DNA of 10,562 nt from Chloroflexota bacterium (GTDB taxonomy: Bacteria > Chloroflexota > Limnocylindria > Limnocylindrales > CSP1-4): the NCBI GenBank assembly GCA_016200675.1, contig JACQEH010000201.1, positions 1 through 10,562 of the forward strand, in the 5' to 3' direction. Shown here piece after piece: positions 1 to 8,865 of the stretch; the stretch's first letter is position 1, and each line of letters begins with the position of its first letter. The notes under the pieces were generated by a model. That model was given only the letters and a program-made list of their open reading frames with translations, did no database searches and was not told where the DNA came from. A program made the translations under genes and the position numbers.

Positions 1-1
1 C

Positions 2-127
2 ATCGTGAAGGGCGAGCAGTGGCTCGGCCACGCCGGCCACGGCAAGTTCCTGCGGCGAGAGCCGCGCGGCTTCAAGTACATCGCCCGGGCCAGGACCGAG
101 GAGCGCCAGCCGGCGCCCGTGGGCTGA
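2..127 (+). CDS. hydA: Dihydropyrimidinase / D-hydantoinase, C-terminal fragment (5' end outside window)
   Basis: Only the last 41 codons are present, in the frame starting at base 2 and ending at TGA 125-127. The fragment begins IVKGEQWLGHAGHGKFLRRE and then continues RGFKY. A V-x-x-G-x-x-x-G-x-x-G-x-G-[RK]-F-[LV]-[KR]-R pattern is the usual closing segment of dihydropyrimidinases/hydantoinases, after the metal-dependent amidohydrolase barrel. The enzyme would hydrolyse dihydrouracil or dihydrothymine to the N-carbamoyl beta-amino acid in the cytoplasm. The metal-binding His and carboxylated Lys residues lie upstream of the window, so catalytic competence cannot be judged. The call is strengthened by the next gene being dihydropyrimidine dehydrogenase, which makes its substrate. 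A hydantoinase acting on other cyclic amides is the main alternative. Confidence 0.72.
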   Translation: MVKGEQWLGHAGHGKFLRREPRGFKYIARARTEERQPAPVG

Positions 128-151
128 CCCGTCGCCAATCCCACGCCTCCC

Positions 152-183
152 AGCCGCCGGCCCGCCAGCGCGGGCCGGCGGCT
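152..183 (+). terminator. Hairpin terminator after the dihydropyrimidinase gene
   Basis: Bases 152-165 and 170-183 are perfect reverse complements (14 bp, almost all G:C) around a 4-base loop CAGC, starting 25 bases after the stop codon. There is no real T-run after the stem, only CGATTCC. This is a GC-hairpin type terminator by structure; termination activity is inferred. Confidence 0.75.
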
Positions 184-246
184 CGATTCCGGACCGTCCG
201 GTTGGGCTCCCTCTGGCCCCTCCGTCTCGGGCACTTCGGCCGTGGT

Positions 247-266
247 GGGGGCCGTCGGCGGCCCCC
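247..266 (+). promoter_or_regulatory. GC hairpin in the leader of the dihydropyrimidine dehydrogenase gene
   Basis: Bases 247-254 (GGGGGCCG) pair perfectly with 259-266 (CGGCCCCC) around a TCGG tetraloop, 64 bases before the ATG at 331. The rest of the 128-330 gap shows no convincing -35/-10 pair and no small gene. The hairpin could be a second terminator element, a 5' UTR structure or an operator-like inverted repeat. The sequence alone does not choose between these. Confidence 0.4.
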
Positions 267-330
267 GACACTGGCGTCTCAGCGTCCGCACTTCGCCGTC
301 AGCCGGCGATCGAGCGAGGGTCCAGCGACC

Positions 331-2919
331 ATGACCGTCGACGTGAGCGTCGGACGAACGTCCGACCCGTTCCTGCCGTTGCCCCTTCTGGCGCCGTCCG
401 CCGCCCGAACGAAGGCGGAACGGTGCCTCTACTGCCATGACGCGCCGTGCGTTGCTGCCTGCCCGACGAGCGTCGACGTTCCGTCGTTCATCCGCAAGAT
501 CGCGACGGGCAACCTCGAGGGCAGCGCCCGGACGATCCTCTCGGCGAATCCCCTGGGCGCCACCTGCGGCGCCGCCTGTCCGGTCGAGCGTCTCTGCGAG
601 GGCGCCTGCGTCCGCAACGAACTCGACCGGCCGATCCAGATCGGCCGCCTCCAGCGCTACGCGGTCGAGATAGCGGCCGCGATGGACGCGCGGCCGCCCG
701 GCGCGCCCGCGGAGGTGGACCGGAGCGTCGCGATCATCGGCGCCGGACCGGCGGGCCTGGCCTGTGCGGCGGAGCTTCGGCGCGCCGGCGTCGGCGTGAC
801 CGTCTACGACGCCAACCCGCGAGCCGGCGGCCTCGCCGACCACGGGATCGTGCCGTGGCGCCTGCCGCGAGCGACGGTCGCGACGGACGTGGCGGCAATC
901 GAGCGCGCCGGGGCGACCTTCCGGCTCGGCACCGCCGTCGGGCGGGACGTGGCCGCGTCGACGCTCCTCGCGGAGCACGACGCCGTTGTCCTGGCGCTTG
1001 GCCTCGGTCACGCGCGACCCCTCGGGATTCCGGGCGAGGATGCGGCCGGCGTCGTCGATGCCCTCGACCTCATCCGGTCGGCGATCGACGGCGGGGGCAC
1101 CCCCCTGACCATGGGCCCACGGGTCGGCGTCATCGGCGGTGGCAGCACCGCCTTCGACGCGGCGGCCGCGGCCGTCCGCCTCGGCGCCGAGGAGGTGACG
1201 CTCTTCTACCGGAGGAGCGCCGACGAGTGCCCCGCCTACCCGCACGCGATCGACCTCGCCCGGAGCCTGGGCGTGACCATCCGCTGGCTCAGCGCGCCCG
1301 TGGAGATCGTCGTCGAGGGAGCGGTCTGGTGCGTCGGCTTCGAGCGGATGACGCTCGGCGAGCCTGACGGCTCGGGCCGGCGGCGGCCGCAGCGGGTCGA
1401 GGGGTCGCGATTCGACGTCGCCCTCGACACCGTCGTCCGCGCGGTCGGCCAGGACGGCCCGACGCAGCTCCTGGCCGAGCTCGGCGTAGCGATCGCCAAC
1501 GGCCTCGCGATCGCCGATCCGACGACGGGCCGGACCGCGACGCCCAAGGTCTGGGCCATCGGTGACATCGTCAACGGTGGAGCCGAGGTCGTGAACGCGG
1601 TCCAGGCCGGCAAGCAGGCGGCCCACTCGATCGTCGAGGCCCTCGGCCTGGGCGGTGCCCGGATCGTGCCGACCCAGCCGACGGACGCCACGGTGCCGGG
1701 TGTCGACCTCTTCACCGACATCGCCGGGATCCGCGGCCCCAACCCCTTCTGGCTGGCCTCCTGCCCCATCACCAACAACGCCGAGATGGTCGCCCGGGCC
1801 TTCGACGCCGGCTGGGGCGGGGTCGTCTGGAAGACGGTCGGCGACCAGATCACCAACGTCACCTCCCGCCTCGGATCGCTCAACGTCAGCGGCCGGCGTA
1901 TCGTCGGCCTCTCGAACATCGAGCTCATCAGCGATCGCCCGCCGGAGGTCAACTTCGCGGAGATCGCGGACATCAAGCGCCGCTACCCGAACCAGGCGGT
2001 CGTCGTCTCGCTCATGGTCGAGGCCAAGCCGGAGACCTGGTACGACTTCGTCGGGCGGGTCAACGACACCGGCGCCGACGGCATCGAGCTCAACTTCGGC
2101 TGCCCCCACGGCATGAGCGAGCGGGGCATGGGCGCCGCGGTCGGCCAGGTCCCCGAGTACGTCCAGATGATCACCGAGTGGGTCATGGAGAAGGCCGCCG
2201 TCCCGGTCCTCGTCAAGCTCACCCCCAACGTGACCGACATCCGGTATCCGGGCCGGGCGGCCCGTGCCGGCGGCGCCGACGGCATCGCCCTCATCAACAC
2301 CATCAGCTCCCTGGTCGGGGTCAACCTGGACCAGTGGACGCCCCTCCCGGATGTCCGGGGCAAGGGCAGCCACGGCGGCTACTCGGGCCCGGCCGTCAAG
2401 CCGATCGCCCTCAACATGACCTCGGCGATCGCGTCCGACCCGGAGATCGGCATCCAGATCTCGGCCATCGGCGGGATCGTCGACTGGCACGATGCCGTCG
2501 AGTTCATGCTCGTCGGCGCGACCACCGTCCAGGTCGGCACGAGTGTCATGCACCACGGCTTCCGAATCATCGACGACCTCGTCGACGGGATGTCGACCTA
2601 CCTCCGGTCGAAGGGCCTCCACAGCCCGTCGGAGCTCACCGGCAAGGCCCTCCCGACCCTCACCGACTGGGGCCACCTGGACCAGTCCTTCCGCCTCCTC
2701 GCCCAGATCGACGAGGCGCGCTGCATCCACTGCAACCTCTGCTACACCGCCTGCAACGACGGTGCCCACCAGGCCATCCGCCTGACCGGGACCAACGGCT
2801 CGTCGCGGCTCTCGGTCGACGGCGACTACTGCGTCGGCTGCCGACTGTGCGCCTACGTCTGCCCGGTCGACGAGTGCATCTCGTTCGTCGAGCTCGAAGG
2901 CGCCGCCGCCGCCCATTGA
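331..2919 (+). CDS. preT-preA: Single-chain NAD(P)H-dependent dihydropyrimidine dehydrogenase (PreT-PreA fusion)
   Basis: The 862-residue protein reduces uracil and thymine to 5,6-dihydropyrimidines, the first step of reductive pyrimidine breakdown, in the cytoplasm. Residues about 25-115 form the N-terminal Fe-S domain: Cys32, 35, 40, 44, then Cys79, 83, 89, 93 and Gln108 in GRLQRY. FAD binding starts at GAGPAG (137-142) and the nucleotide site at GGGSTA (269-274) with YRR at 293-295. The second FAD motif is GDIVNGGAEVVNA (411-423). Residues about 455-790 are the FMN/pyrimidine TIM barrel with Asn529, Asn588, catalytic Cys591 in CPHGMSERGMG, and Asn656-Thr657. Two [4Fe-4S] sites close the chain (Cys798/801/804/808 and 834/837/840/844). 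Its length is close to E. coli PreT plus PreA (about 412 + 411) and shorter than mammalian DPD (about 1025). ATG 331 was chosen because GAGGG (316-320) precedes it by 10 bases and homology starts just after it. The open frame runs on upstream to base 19 but is low-complexity and crosses the upstream gene and its terminator. Confidence 0.95.
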   Translation: MTVDVSVGRTSDPFLPLPLLAPSAARTKAERCLYCHDAPCVAACPTSVDVPSFIRKIATGNLEGSARTILSANPLGATCGAACPVERLCEGACVRNELDRPIQIGRLQRYAVEIAAAMDARPPGAPAEVDRSVAIIGAGPAGLACAAELRRAGVGVTVYDANPRAGGLADHGIVPWRLPRATVATDVAAIERAGATFRLGTAVGRDVAASTLLAEHDAVVLALGLGHARPLGIPGEDAAGVVDALDLIRSAIDGGGTPLTMGPRVGVIGGGSTAFDAAAAAVRLGAEEVTLFYRRSADECPAYPHAIDLARSLGVTIRWLSAPVEIVVEGAVWCVGFERMTLGEPDGSGRRRPQRVEGSRFDVALDTVVRAVGQDGPTQLLAELGVAIANGLAIADPTTGRTATPKVWAIGDIVNGGAEVVNAVQAGKQAAHSIVEALGLGGARIVPTQPTDATVPGVDLFTDIAGIRGPNPFWLASCPITNNAEMVARAFDAGWGGVVWKTVGDQITNVTSRLGSLNVSGRRIVGLSNIELISDRPPEVNFAEIADIKRRYPNQAVVVSLMVEAKPETWYDFVGRVNDTGADGIELNFGCPHGMSERGMGAAVGQVPEYVQMITEWVMEKAAVPVLVKLTPNVTDIRYPGRAARAGGADGIALINTISSLVGVNLDQWTPLPDVRGKGSHGGYSGPAVKPIALNMTSAIASDPEIGIQISAIGGIVDWHDAVEFMLVGATTVQVGTSVMHHGFRIIDDLVDGMSTYLRSKGLHSPSELTGKALPTLTDWGHLDQSFRLLAQIDEARCIHCNLCYTACNDGAHQAIRLTGTNGSSRLSVDGDYCVGCRLCAYVCPVDECISFVELEGAAAAH

Positions 2920-2936
2920 CCCGTCGTTCCCGCCGC

Positions 2937-2970
2937 AAACGGAGCCCGACCCGTCGGTCGGGCTCCGTTT
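2937..2970 (+). terminator. Strong hairpin terminator after preT-preA
   Basis: Bases 2937-2950 (AAACGGAGCCCGAC) and 2957-2970 (GTCGGGCTCCGTTT) form a perfect 14-bp stem around the 6-base loop CCGTCG, 17 bases after the TGA. The stem ends in TTT, and the A-tract on the other arm would supply U residues for the opposite strand. A broken T-rich stretch (GATGCCTTTC) follows. Confidence 0.88.
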
Positions 2971-3085
2971 GATGCCTTTCAGCCCGTGGGGAGTGCCCGA
3001 CTGGACCTTCCGGCCGGATGGGTCCGATGGCGACCATCGAAGGCAGGCACCGCTGGCAGTCCACCGCTTTGCCGCGCATCCAACC

Positions 3086-3091
3086 AGGAGG
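3086..3091 (+). promoter_or_regulatory. Consensus Shine-Dalgarno deciding the GTG start of mmsA
   Basis: AGGAGG lies 8 bases (CATCAACC) before GTG 3100-3102. It is the best ribosome binding site in the window and fixes a GTG start, rather than the in-frame ATG at 2986, which would add 38 non-homologous residues. The rest of 2971-3099 has a minor 6-bp hairpin (3025-3030 with 3034-3039, loop CGA) and no recognisable promoter. Confidence 0.88.
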
Positions 3092-3099
3092 CATCAACC

Positions 3100-4644
<1,545 letters not shown>

Positions 4645-4655
4645 CCGATACAGCC

Positions 4656-4689
4656 AGGGCCGCGGGGCGCCGGTGCGACCCGCGGCCTT
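4656..4689. terminator. Hairpin between convergent mmsA and UBP zinc-finger genes
   Basis: GGCCGCGGG (4658-4666) pairs with CCCGCGGCC (4679-4687), extended by a G:U and an A:U pair to 4656 and 4689, around a 12-base loop. It starts 11 bases after the mmsA stop. The other gene ends at 4726 on the opposite strand, so this 81-bp gap probably holds a shared bidirectional terminator. T-runs are poor on both strands. Confidence 0.65.
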
Positions 4690-4725
4690 CTGATTCGCGA
4701 CGTGGCCGGCAGCGGACCCGGCGCG

Positions 4726-5025
4726 TCAGTCTTCGGCGATCTCGTAGCGGCCGGCGCCGTCCGGGATGTAGATCAGCTCATCGGCGAAGCACCAGCGCCA
4801 GTCCTCGCCGGGCTGGGCCGACCGCATCATGGGGTGGCCCGTCGCGTGGAAGTGGCCCGTCGCGTGGCGGTTCGGGCTCTGGTCGCAGCAGCTCGTCCGG
4901 CCGCAGTTCAGGCACTGCCGGAGGTGGAACCAGGTCGAGCCGATCTCGACGCAGCTCGTGCAGACATCGAGGGGCGCCGCGACCTCGGCGCCCGTCTCGA
5001 AGTGCTCGCAGTTGGGTGGCGGCAT
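4726..5025 (-). CDS. UBP-type zinc finger domain protein
   Basis: The 99-residue protein consists almost entirely of one UBP-type (BUZ/ZnF-UBP) zinc finger. Candidate ligands are Cys6 and His8 (NCEHF), Cys22 and Cys25 (CTSC), His34, Cys38 and Cys41 (CLNC), Cys46/47, and a histidine cluster His54, 58, 60 and 64 (HATGHFHATGH). These are followed by the conserved PGEDWRWCFADEL stretch (72-84). In eukaryotes this fold binds the free C-terminus of ubiquitin. Bacterial stand-alone copies are common in high-GC phyla, but their ligand is not established, so no function is claimed. ATG at 5025 was chosen because CGAGG lies 10 bases upstream and homology begins at NCEH. The same frame is open up to 5217, but that stretch runs through the tRNA gene. 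It converges on mmsA and lies 164 bp beyond the tRNA-Ser 3' end. Confidence 0.88.
   Translation of the reverse strand: MPPPNCEHFETGAEVAAPLDVCTSCVEIGSTWFHLRQCLNCGRTSCCDQSPNRHATGHFHATGHPMMRSAQPGEDWRWCFADELIYIPDGAGRYEIAED
4834..4867 (-). repeat. In-frame 16-bp direct repeat inside the UBP zinc-finger gene
   Basis: GTGGCCCGTCGCGTGG occurs at 4834-4849 and again at 4852-4867, an 18-bp period. On the coding strand it writes the two consecutive HATGH units of HATGHFHATGH, which contain zinc-ligand histidines. The repeat thus has a coding explanation, but the codons are identical as well as the residues. Confidence 0.8.
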
Positions 5026-5110
5026 CGGGCATGAACCTCGGCTAGTCCAGATTCTGACGTGATCTCCGCGGCTCACCGTTGTGCCGAGCCGAAGGCGGAG
5101 GCGAGCACGA

Positions 5111-5144
5111 GAGCGAGCGCACCTAAGGGTGCGTGAGCGAGCGC
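5111..5144. repeat. GAGCGAGCGC direct repeats flanking a small hairpin
   Basis: GAGCGAGCGC occurs at 5111-5120 and again at 5135-5144. Between and overlapping them, CGCACC (5118-5123) pairs with GGTGCG (5128-5133) around the loop TAAG. The surroundings (5085-5150) are rich in GAGC/GCGAG units. The element lies between the tRNA-Ser 3' end and the UBP gene, so it may process or terminate the tRNA transcript. There is no T-run, so terminator function is uncertain. The rest of the 5026-5189 gap shows no gene and no clear promoter. Confidence 0.55.
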
Positions 5145-5188
5145 GCGCAGCCGACAACGCACGGATCGGCCAATCCGGGAGCCGCGGA

Positions 5189-5275
<87 letters not shown>

Positions 5276-5298
5276 GCCCCGGAGGATAGCAGCGGTCG

Positions 5299-8200
5299 TC
5301 AGGTCGCCGGGAGGGCCTCTCCTTCGGCCGGGACTGGTCGAGGATCCGCCGTTCCAGGTACACCGGCCGCCGGCTCGGAGACCCCGTCGAGGGGCCACTC
5401 CATGGCCCGCGCCAGCCGTTCGAGGGGCAGTCGTGCACCGAGGCCTTCGAGGATTCGACGGCCGGCCTCGGCTGCGGCGGCGACGCCGGGGCCCGCTGGC
5501 CCGAGCGTGGCGACCATGTCCAGTGCGGTCATGGCCACATCCCAGGGCAGGCCCAGCGCCTCGAATGCCGTCAGCACCGCTCGGTAGCCCGTGGCGGCCT
5601 CGGATGTCCGCCCCGCTAGCGCCGCGAGGCCGGTCTCGATCTCGAGGTGGGCCGCCGAGATGGCCGGTCCATGCGTGGTCTGGTCGAGCTTGTCGAGGGC
5701 GATCCTCGCCCGTACGGGATCATGGAGCCAGAGGGCGGCACGGGCGGCGGTCAGGTAGGAGGTGGGTGCCGACCAGCTGATCATGCCCCCTGCCGTCATC
5801 TCGTCGTCGTAGGCCTGATCGAAGCGCCCCTGGACGAAAGCCACCTGGCCCTCCGTATCCCGGACGAAGGCATGGGCTTGCGTGTCGGTGCCTGCCATCA
5901 GGACGCCGCTGATCACGCCCAGGCGGTCCGACACATCTTCGCCGCGCGCCGCGGAGATGACCAGGGCTCCGACCATGCCGGACGCGCGGTCGATGTCGTT
6001 GACGGCGGCGGCCTCGAGCTCGACGGCCTGCGCCACGGCCCAATCCCAGTCGCCGGTCCGGAAGGCGACGCTCGTGCCGTTGAGCACCAGGACTCCGAGG
6101 TAGTCGAGGCGGCCGATCCGGCGGACGGCGTCCAGGCCTGCCCGGGCGGTGGCGAGGGCCGCCCGTGGGTCGCGGGCGATCTGGGCGTCGCTCAGGTTCG
6201 CCTGAACCCGCAGCATCCCGAGCTGGTTGCCGGTCGCCTCGGCGAGGGCGTAGGCGCCCTTCATGGTGCTGATGCCCTCATAGCCTCGGCCGAGGTACCC
6301 GAGCGCTCCACCCTTGATGATCAGTCCGTCGACGATGCCCGACACGATGTCGAATCGCTCGGCCTCGGCAAGGCCCCGGTCGGCCCAGCTCACCGCCGGC
6401 TCGAGTTCGTCCGCGAGCCAGTAAGTGTTGGCCAGTCGGAGCACGAGGTCGACGTGCTCGCGCCGGCCGACGAGGTCGTCGAACTCTGGGACGCGCTCCA
6501 GCAGGAGGGCCTGCGATTCGGCCGTCTTCAGGTTGTTCATCATGGCGCGGGAGAGGATGATCAGCATCCGGGCCTCGCCGAGGTGGTCGCCGGCAGCGAC
6601 GTACGCGGCCATCCCCCGGGTCGCAAGCTCCTCAGACCGGGTATAGAGGCCGGCGGCTATGGCCTGCGCGGCGGCCCGCTCGAGGAGCTCCGGCTGCCGG
6701 GCCGGATCTGCCTCGATCGTCAGGGCCTGGTCAAGGAACTGGAGGGCTTGCGCCGGCGACCCCAGGGCAGTGGCACGCTCGGCCGCGGCCGTCAGGCTGA
6801 TCCGGGCCTGGATAGCGAGGCCGTCGGCTTCCGGGCCAGCCGGGCTGTTCGCCTGGGCCGCAAGGTAGTGACCGGCGAGCGCTCCCGCGAGCTCGTCGCT
6901 CCCGAGCCCCTCGAAGAAGCGGGCTGCAGCCAGATGCCGCTCCCGTCGGTCGCGTTTCGTCAGGGTGTTGTAGGCGACCTCCCGGATGAGGGCTTGGACG
7001 AACGCGAACTGCCCCCGCTCGGGCGAGCGCGGATCGGACCGGACGGACAGGATCTCGCGCCTCCCAAGTGCGGCGAGTCGTGGTTCGATGTCGTCAACGC
7101 CGCGGCCCGAGACGGCCGCGAGCCCGGCGAGGGTGAAGCTCTGCCCAAGCACGGCGGCGTCCTGGAGCAGCGCCCGGTCGGTCGGCTCGAGCGCGTCCAG
7201 GCGGGCGCCGATGAGCGCGGTCAGCGTCTCCGGAACGGCGAGGGCGGCGAGGTCGCCGACGAGGGCATAGGCACCGGCTTCCTCACGCAGCTTCCCGTCG
7301 GCGACGAGCATCCGGACCGTCTCGACCGCATACAGCGGGATGCCGTCGGCGCGGGCGACGATCGCGTCGACGGTGGATCTGGGCAGCCCGGGCACGAGGC
7401 CGGCGAGCAGCTCGCGCATCGACGCCTCGCCCAGTGGCTCGAGGCCGATGCTCAGGAAGTTCCGGCGGCCCGCGCCCCAGTCCGGGCGCCGTTCCAGCAG
7501 CTCCGGGCGGGCCAGGGTCAGGACGTAGATCGGCTGGTCGCGAGACCACTCCAGGAGATGGTCGATGAAATCCAGCAGACCGGGATCGGCCCAGTGGAGA
7601 TCTTCGAAGACGAGGACCACCGGGCCTGTTGCCGCGAGCCGGCTGAAAAAACTCCGCCAAGCGGCGAAGAGCTCATCGGCGGCGAGATCGCCGGCGCCGA
7701 ACCCCAGGAGCGTCAGCATCGACGACTCCATCCAACGCCGTTCCGTTTCGTCCGCGACGTGCCGGGCCAGCATTTCGGCGAGGCGCTGTCGGGTCGTCGG
7801 TTCGTCGTCGGTCTCGGCCAGGCCGGCCCGTCCGCGGATCATCTCGCCGAGGGCCCAGAAGGAGATTCCCTGGCCGTAAGCCGGCGAACGGCCGTGATGC
7901 CACCACGTCGTGGTCACGATCCCGTCGAGGTACTTCTCGAACTCCCAGGCCAGGCGGCTCTTGCCAATGCCGCCAGGCCCGATGACGGAGACGAGGCGCA
8001 CGCGGCGCTCGCGGGCGGCCGTGTGGAAGAGGTCCTTGAGCAGGCGCAGCTCGTCGTCCCGCCCCACGAACGGGGCCTCGAGGCCACCGGACCGGCCTCG
8101 GCCGCCACGCTCGGCGACGACCCGCAGGGCGAGCCAGGCCGGGACCGGCGTGACCTTACCCTTCAGGAGCTGATCGCCCGCCTCCTCGAAGGCGATCGCC

Positions 8201-8865
8201 TTGGAGGCGGACCGGTATATTCCTTCGCCGACGAGGACCTTGCCGGGCGGCGCGACGGACTGCAGTCGAGAAGCGGTGTTGACGATGTCGCCCGCTACCA
8301 TTCCCTGGTTCGTGGCGCCCAGGGTGACGGCGGCTTCGCCCGTGAGGACACCGCAGCGTGCCTGGATCTGGGGGCCGAGCGCACGAACGGCGTCGACGAG
8401 CTCGAGACCGGCACGAACGGCTCGCTCCGCGTCGTCCTCGCGAGCGACGGGGGCGCCCCAGACCGCCATGACGGCGTCACCGATGAACTTCTCGACCGTT
8501 CCGCCGTAGCGCTCGATGACCTCGGTCGACAGCTCGAAGTAGCGGGTCAGGACCTCCCGCACGTCCTCGGCGTCGCGTTCCTCGGCGAACGGCGTGAAGC
8601 CGACCAGGTCGGCGAACAGGATCGTGACGAGCCGGCGCTCGGCGACCGCGTCAGGCGCCCCTGTGAGGCCGCCTGACCCGGGTGCGGCTGCCGGTACGGT
8701 TGGACCCGCAGTCGGCGCCATCGGTGTTCCGCATTCGCCGCAGAAACGCTCGCCGGGCTCGTTGGCGGCGCCGCAGTTGGCGCACGAGACGGCGAGCGCC
8801 GTTCCGCAGGACGCGCAGAATTTCCGCCCCGCCCGGTTCTCCGTCCCGCAGCTGGCACAGGTCAC
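5299..8865 (-). CDS. Double zinc ribbon - class III nucleotide cyclase - AAA ATPase - TPR-like signalling protein
   Basis: The protein has 1188 residues. Residues 3-45 hold two four-Cys zinc ribbons (Cys3/6/17/20 and Cys28/31/42/45). After a Pro/Ala linker, residues about 75-250 are a class III adenylate/guanylate cyclase domain: FADLVGFT (84-91) with metal ligand Asp86, EKFIGDAVMAVWG (125-137) with Lys126 and Asp130, and VNTASR (195-200) with Asn196 and Arg200. The second purine-selecting position is Met189 rather than Asp or Thr. Residues about 265-560 are a predicted AAA/STAND-type ATPase with Walker A GPGGIGKS (296-303) and Walker B VVLVFEDLHWAD (416-427). The remaining roughly 600 residues are helical, TPR-like repeats without a visible C-terminal HTH. 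No signal peptide or membrane helix is seen, so it is cytoplasmic. Such proteins are regarded as signal-responsive cyclases or regulators; ligand and product are unknown. The GTG start overlaps the upstream GNAT stop, and only a weak AGG lies ahead of it, suggesting translational coupling. Confidence 0.93.
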   Translation of the reverse strand: MTCASCGTENRAGRKFCASCGTALAVSCANCGAANEPGERFCGECGTPMAPTAGPTVPAAAPGSGGLTGAPDAVAERRLVTILFADLVGFTPFAEERDAEDVREVLTRYFELSTEVIERYGGTVEKFIGDAVMAVWGAPVAREDDAERAVRAGLELVDAVRALGPQIQARCGVLTGEAAVTLGATNQGMVAGDIVNTASRLQSVAPPGKVLVGEGIYRSASKAIAFEEAGDQLLKGKVTPVPAWLALRVVAERGGRGRSGGLEAPFVGRDDELRLLKDLFHTAARERRVRLVSVIGPGGIGKSRLAWEFEKYLDGIVTTTWWHHGRSPAYGQGISFWALGEMIRGRAGLAETDDEPTTRQRLAEMLARHVADETERRWMESSMLTLLGFGAGDLAADELFAAWRSFFSRLAATGPVVLVFEDLHWADPGLLDFIDHLLEWSRDQPIYVLTLARPELLERRPDWGAGRRNFLSIGLEPLGEASMRELLAGLVPGLPRSTVDAIVARADGIPLYAVETVRMLVADGKLREEAGAYALVGDLAALAVPETLTALIGARLDALEPTDRALLQDAAVLGQSFTLAGLAAVSGRGVDDIEPRLAALGRREILSVRSDPRSPERGQFAFVQALIREVAYNTLTKRDRRERHLAAARFFEGLGSDELAGALAGHYLAAQANSPAGPEADGLAIQARISLTAAAERATALGSPAQALQFLDQALTIEADPARQPELLERAAAQAIAAGLYTRSEELATRGMAAYVAAGDHLGEARMLIILSRAMMNNLKTAESQALLLERVPEFDDLVGRREHVDLVLRLANTYWLADELEPAVSWADRGLAEAERFDIVSGIVDGLIIKGGALGYLGRGYEGISTMKGAYALAEATGNQLGMLRVQANLSDAQIARDPRAALATARAGLDAVRRIGRLDYLGVLVLNGTSVAFRTGDWDWAVAQAVELEAAAVNDIDRASGMVGALVISAARGEDVSDRLGVISGVLMAGTDTQAHAFVRDTEGQVAFVQGRFDQAYDDEMTAGGMISWSAPTSYLTAARAALWLHDPVRARIALDKLDQTTHGPAISAAHLEIETGLAALAGRTSEAATGYRAVLTAFEALGLPWDVAMTALDMVATLGPAGPGVAAAAEAGRRILEGLGARLPLERLARAMEWPLDGVSEPAAGVPGTADPRPVPAEGEALPAT
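8862..8865 (-). promoter_or_regulatory. GTGA stop/start overlap coupling GNAT and cyclase genes
   Basis: On the minus strand the four bases GTGA contain both the GTG start of the cyclase gene (8865-8863) and the TGA stop of the acetyltransferase gene (8864-8862). There is no strong Shine-Dalgarno just upstream (AGG about 9 bases before the GTG). Start of the second gene probably depends on ribosomes ending the first, giving linked expression. Confidence 0.8.

Noticed and set aside
19..330. N-terminal extension of preT-preA up to an ATG at 19
   Set aside because: It overlaps the dihydropyrimidinase tail in another frame, crosses the terminator at 152-183, is Arg/Pro/Gly-rich, and has no homology. 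ATG 331 has a proper ribosome binding site.
4778..5032. An 84-codon minus-strand frame overlapping the UBP gene
   Set aside because: It is a shifted-frame, Arg/Pro-rich shadow of the zinc-finger gene, with no motif of its own.
5647..8676. A 1009-codon open frame on the plus strand opposite the cyclase gene
   Set aside because: It is the antisense image of a clearly real gene with zinc ribbons, cyclase and Walker motifs. Its translation has no recognisable domain. Long antisense open frames are expected in very GC-rich coding DNA because stop codons are rare.
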